From NCBI RefSeq assembly GCF_900128525.1, contig NZ_FQTQ01000048.1, positions 1 through 64,000 on the forward strand: a stretch of 64,000 nt of DNA, in the 5' to 3' direction. A program made the translations under genes and the position numbers. Positions 62,167-64,000 of the stretch are shown in pieces. The notes beneath the pieces are model-generated. The model was given only the letters and a program-made list of their open reading frames with translations, searched no databases and was not told the origin of the DNA. Numbering within the stretch: position 1 is the stretch's first letter; each line of letters begins with the position of its first letter. Source of the stretch: a methanotrophic endosymbiont of Bathymodiolus puteoserpentis (Logatchev) (GTDB lineage: Bacteria; Pseudomonadota; Gammaproteobacteria; Methylococcales; Methylomonadaceae).

Positions 62167-64000
62167 ATGTTAACTCCCCACAACCTTAATAGCGCGCAGC
62201 AAATTAAACAAGCGATACAAAAGCATAATAGTTACCTAAAAAGCATCTTCTCCCCGAAAAAACCAATTCAACCGCTGTTACTAGGAAAATCACTGTTTAT
62301 AGATGGTGTACTACATGCCATATGGAAGCGTTTTATAGTTCAAGCTCCGGAACATTTTGCCTTAATTGCTGTAGGCGGTTACGGTCGACAAGAGATGTTT
62401 CCGTATTCAGATATAGACATTCTTATCTTGTTTGACGACAAGACACCAGAACCAGCGAAGGAACAGCTCAGTGCGCTATGCACCTTCCTTTGGGATACTG
62501 GCTTAAAACTAGGGCTGAGCGTACGCAGCACTACAGAATGTATTCAAGCAGCAACAGTCGACCAAACCATTATGACCAGCCTAATGGAGTCCCGTCACTT
62601 AGCTGGAAACCAAGACCTTAGCAGTGACCTAGACACGCAACTCTCTGAGCAAACTCCTTGGAGCTCAGAAAGGTTTTATAATGCTAAACTTGAAGAGCAG
62701 CAACTCCGGCACCAAAAATTTCATGGTACAGCCTATAATTTAGAGCCCAATGTCAAAGAAGGTCCCGGCGGGTTAAGAGACCTACAAATTATCAGCTGGG
62801 TCTTTAATCACCATTACAAAACAACCGCTCTACGCGAATTAACTCAATACGATTTCCTCCCTCAAAGCGAATATGAAGAGTTATTTTCCGCACAAGAACT
62901 CTTATGGAAAATACGCTTTGCCCTCCACTTACAAACAGGGCGTTGCGAGGATCGGCTGCTTTTTGATCACCAACGCGAAATAGCCTCCTCTTTTGGCTTT
63001 ACCGAACAGCAAAATAATGAAGGCGTAGAGCAGTTTATGCAATACTACTTCAAAACAGTCATGCAGCTAGAACGACTTAATGAAACTTTATTGCAATTTT
63101 TTGACGAACATTGCCTAGCTCACGACGAAAAAACTTATAAGCCTCAAGTCATCAACGAAAAATTTGATAGCATTGCCGGTTACATTGCTGCTAGAAGTGT
63201 TGGCATTTTTGAAGCTCATCCACGCGCATTGCTAGAGATTTTTATATTAATACAAAAAATCCCTTCAATTAAAGGTATTAGAGCAACCACCATTCGCCTT
63301 ATCCGCTGTAACTTACATCTGATTGACGAACATTTTCGCCAAGACCCTCTTGCTCGACAGCTCTTTATAGATATGCTCCGCCAACCTTGCAGGATTAACC
63401 GCGTACTACGCATGATGAACCGCTATGGCATCCTCGCTGCATACCTGCCCAGCTTTAATAATATTGTCGCACGCATGCAATATGACCTATTCCATATTTA
63501 TACAGTGGATGAACACACACTTTTTGTGATCCGTAATTTGCGACGCTTTGCCTTAGAAAAACACAACGAAGAACTGCCCTTTTGTAATAGTATTTTTCTC
63601 TTAATCCCTAAGCCTCATATTTTATATACGGCCGGATTATTTCATGACATAGCCAAAGGTAAAAAAGGCGACCACTCCGAACTAGGCCAAGTCATTGCTA
63701 GACAGTTCTGTATCGATCATAAGATATCAAATCACGACACAAAATTGATTTGCTGGCTGGTGCAAAACCACCTAGTTATGTCGATGACAGCGCAACGAAA
63801 AGATATTAGCGACCCCGAAGTGATTCATGAATTTGCCACCAGAGTAGGCAAAATAGAATACTTAAACTACCTATACTTACTCACCGTTGCTGATATTCGT
63901 GCCACTAATCCCGAACTATGGACTTCATGGAAAGATTCTTTACTAAAAGAACTTTATAGCGCCACCGCCAATGCATTGAGACGCGGTTTAGAAAACCCCG
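62167..64000 (+). CDS. glnD: Bifunctional uridylyltransferase/uridylyl-removing enzyme GlnD, 5' part
   Basis: Senses glutamine and modifies PII proteins, controlling nitrogen assimilation. The frame opens at the ATG directly after the map stop and runs uninterrupted off the right edge, giving about 611 codons. The N-terminal nucleotidyltransferase domain has GGYGRQEMFPYSDIDIL near residue 75 and NVKEGPGGLRDLQ near 200. The HD hydrolase domain has AGLFHDIAKGKKGDHSELG near 490. The C-terminal ACT domains that bind glutamine lie beyond the window. Confidence 0.96.
   Translation, partial: MLTPHNLNSAQQIKQAIQKHNSYLKSIFSPKKPIQPLLLGKSLFIDGVLHAIWKRFIVQAPEHFALIAVGGYGRQEMFPYSDIDILILFDDKTPEPAKEQLSALCTFLWDTGLKLGLSVRSTTECIQAATVDQTIMTSLMESRHLAGNQDLSSDLDTQLSEQTPWSSERFYNAKLEEQQLRHQKFHGTAYNLEPNVKEGPGGLRDLQIISWVFNHHYKTTALRELTQYDFLPQSEYEELFSAQELLWKIRFALHLQTGRCEDRLLFDHQREIASSFGFTEQQNNEGVEQFMQYYFKTVMQLERLNETLLQFFDEHCLAHDEKTYKPQVINEKFDSIAGYIAARSVGIFEAHPRALLEIFILIQKIPSIKGIRATTIRLIRCNLHLIDEHFRQDPLARQLFIDMLRQPCRINRVLRMMNRYGILAAYLPSFNNIVARMQYDLFHIYTVDEHTLFVIRNLRRFALEKHNEELPFCNSIFLLIPKPHILYTAGLFHDIAKGKKGDHSELGQVIARQFCIDHKISNHDTKLICWLVQNHLVMSMTAQRKDISDPEVIHEFATRVGKIEYLNYLYLLTVADIRATNPELWTSWKDSLLKELYSATANALRRGLENP

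Overview
The window is chromosomal DNA from a gammaproteobacterium with an AT-rich genome. The evidence is the E. coli-like gene order of several core blocks, Lpt and Kdo lipopolysaccharide genes, a cytochrome bc1 operon, RapZ and GlnD. The repertoire would suit a methanotroph-like (Methylococcales) lineage, but nothing here proves that and the genus cannot be fixed from sequence alone. No tRNA, rRNA, CRISPR array or prophage was seen.

Positions 125-17613 (minus strand) hold a complete division and cell-wall (dcw) cluster, read mraZ-rsmH-ftsL-ftsI-murE-murF-mraY-murD-ftsW-murG-murC-murB-ddl-ftsQ-ftsA-ftsZ. Many neighbours are joined by ATGA stop/start overlaps. It starts from a good sigma-70 promoter followed by 10-bp-phased MraZ boxes. 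Upstream, still on the minus strand (17957-26856), lie yrbG-kdsD-kdsC-lptC-lptA-lptB-rpoN-hpf-rapZ-mgtE and then a small secreted Cys-rich peptide gene. That peptide carries EGKCG repeats like HvfA-type copper-binding RiPP precursors, but no maturation enzyme gene is nearby. An intact IS4-family element with a perfect 9-bp target duplication sits in the divergent yrbG/mlaF spacer.

Positions 28741-38731 (plus strand) hold mlaFED-mlaB (mlaC absent), murA, hisG, hisD, an ASCH-domain gene, hisC and petABC, ending at a strong terminator. A small membrane protein and an exported DUF255 thioredoxin-like protein with an extra DsbD-like domain follow.

Positions 41631-43737 are a repeat-rich accessory patch. 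It contains REP-like hairpins, a decayed copy of the 3' end of selD, a lone rluF gene, two tandem MITE-like elements and a large nested inverted repeat. Beyond it on the minus strand are a transglutaminase, an NDH-SelD fusion with the tRNA 2-selenouridine synthase gene, a phosphopantetheinyl transferase and gamma-glutamyltransferase. A HAD phosphatase gene diverges from the last of these with overlapping start codons.

Positions 51544-61159 (minus strand) carry rpsB-tsf-pyrH-frr-uppS-cdsA-dxr-rseP-dsbC-rpe-rpiA: translation, nucleotide, isoprenoid, envelope and pentose-phosphate functions. Divergently, map and the 5' part of glnD run off the right edge. Overall the window is mostly conserved core biology. 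Novelty is concentrated in the orphan HvfA-like peptide, the repeat island and a few altered operons.
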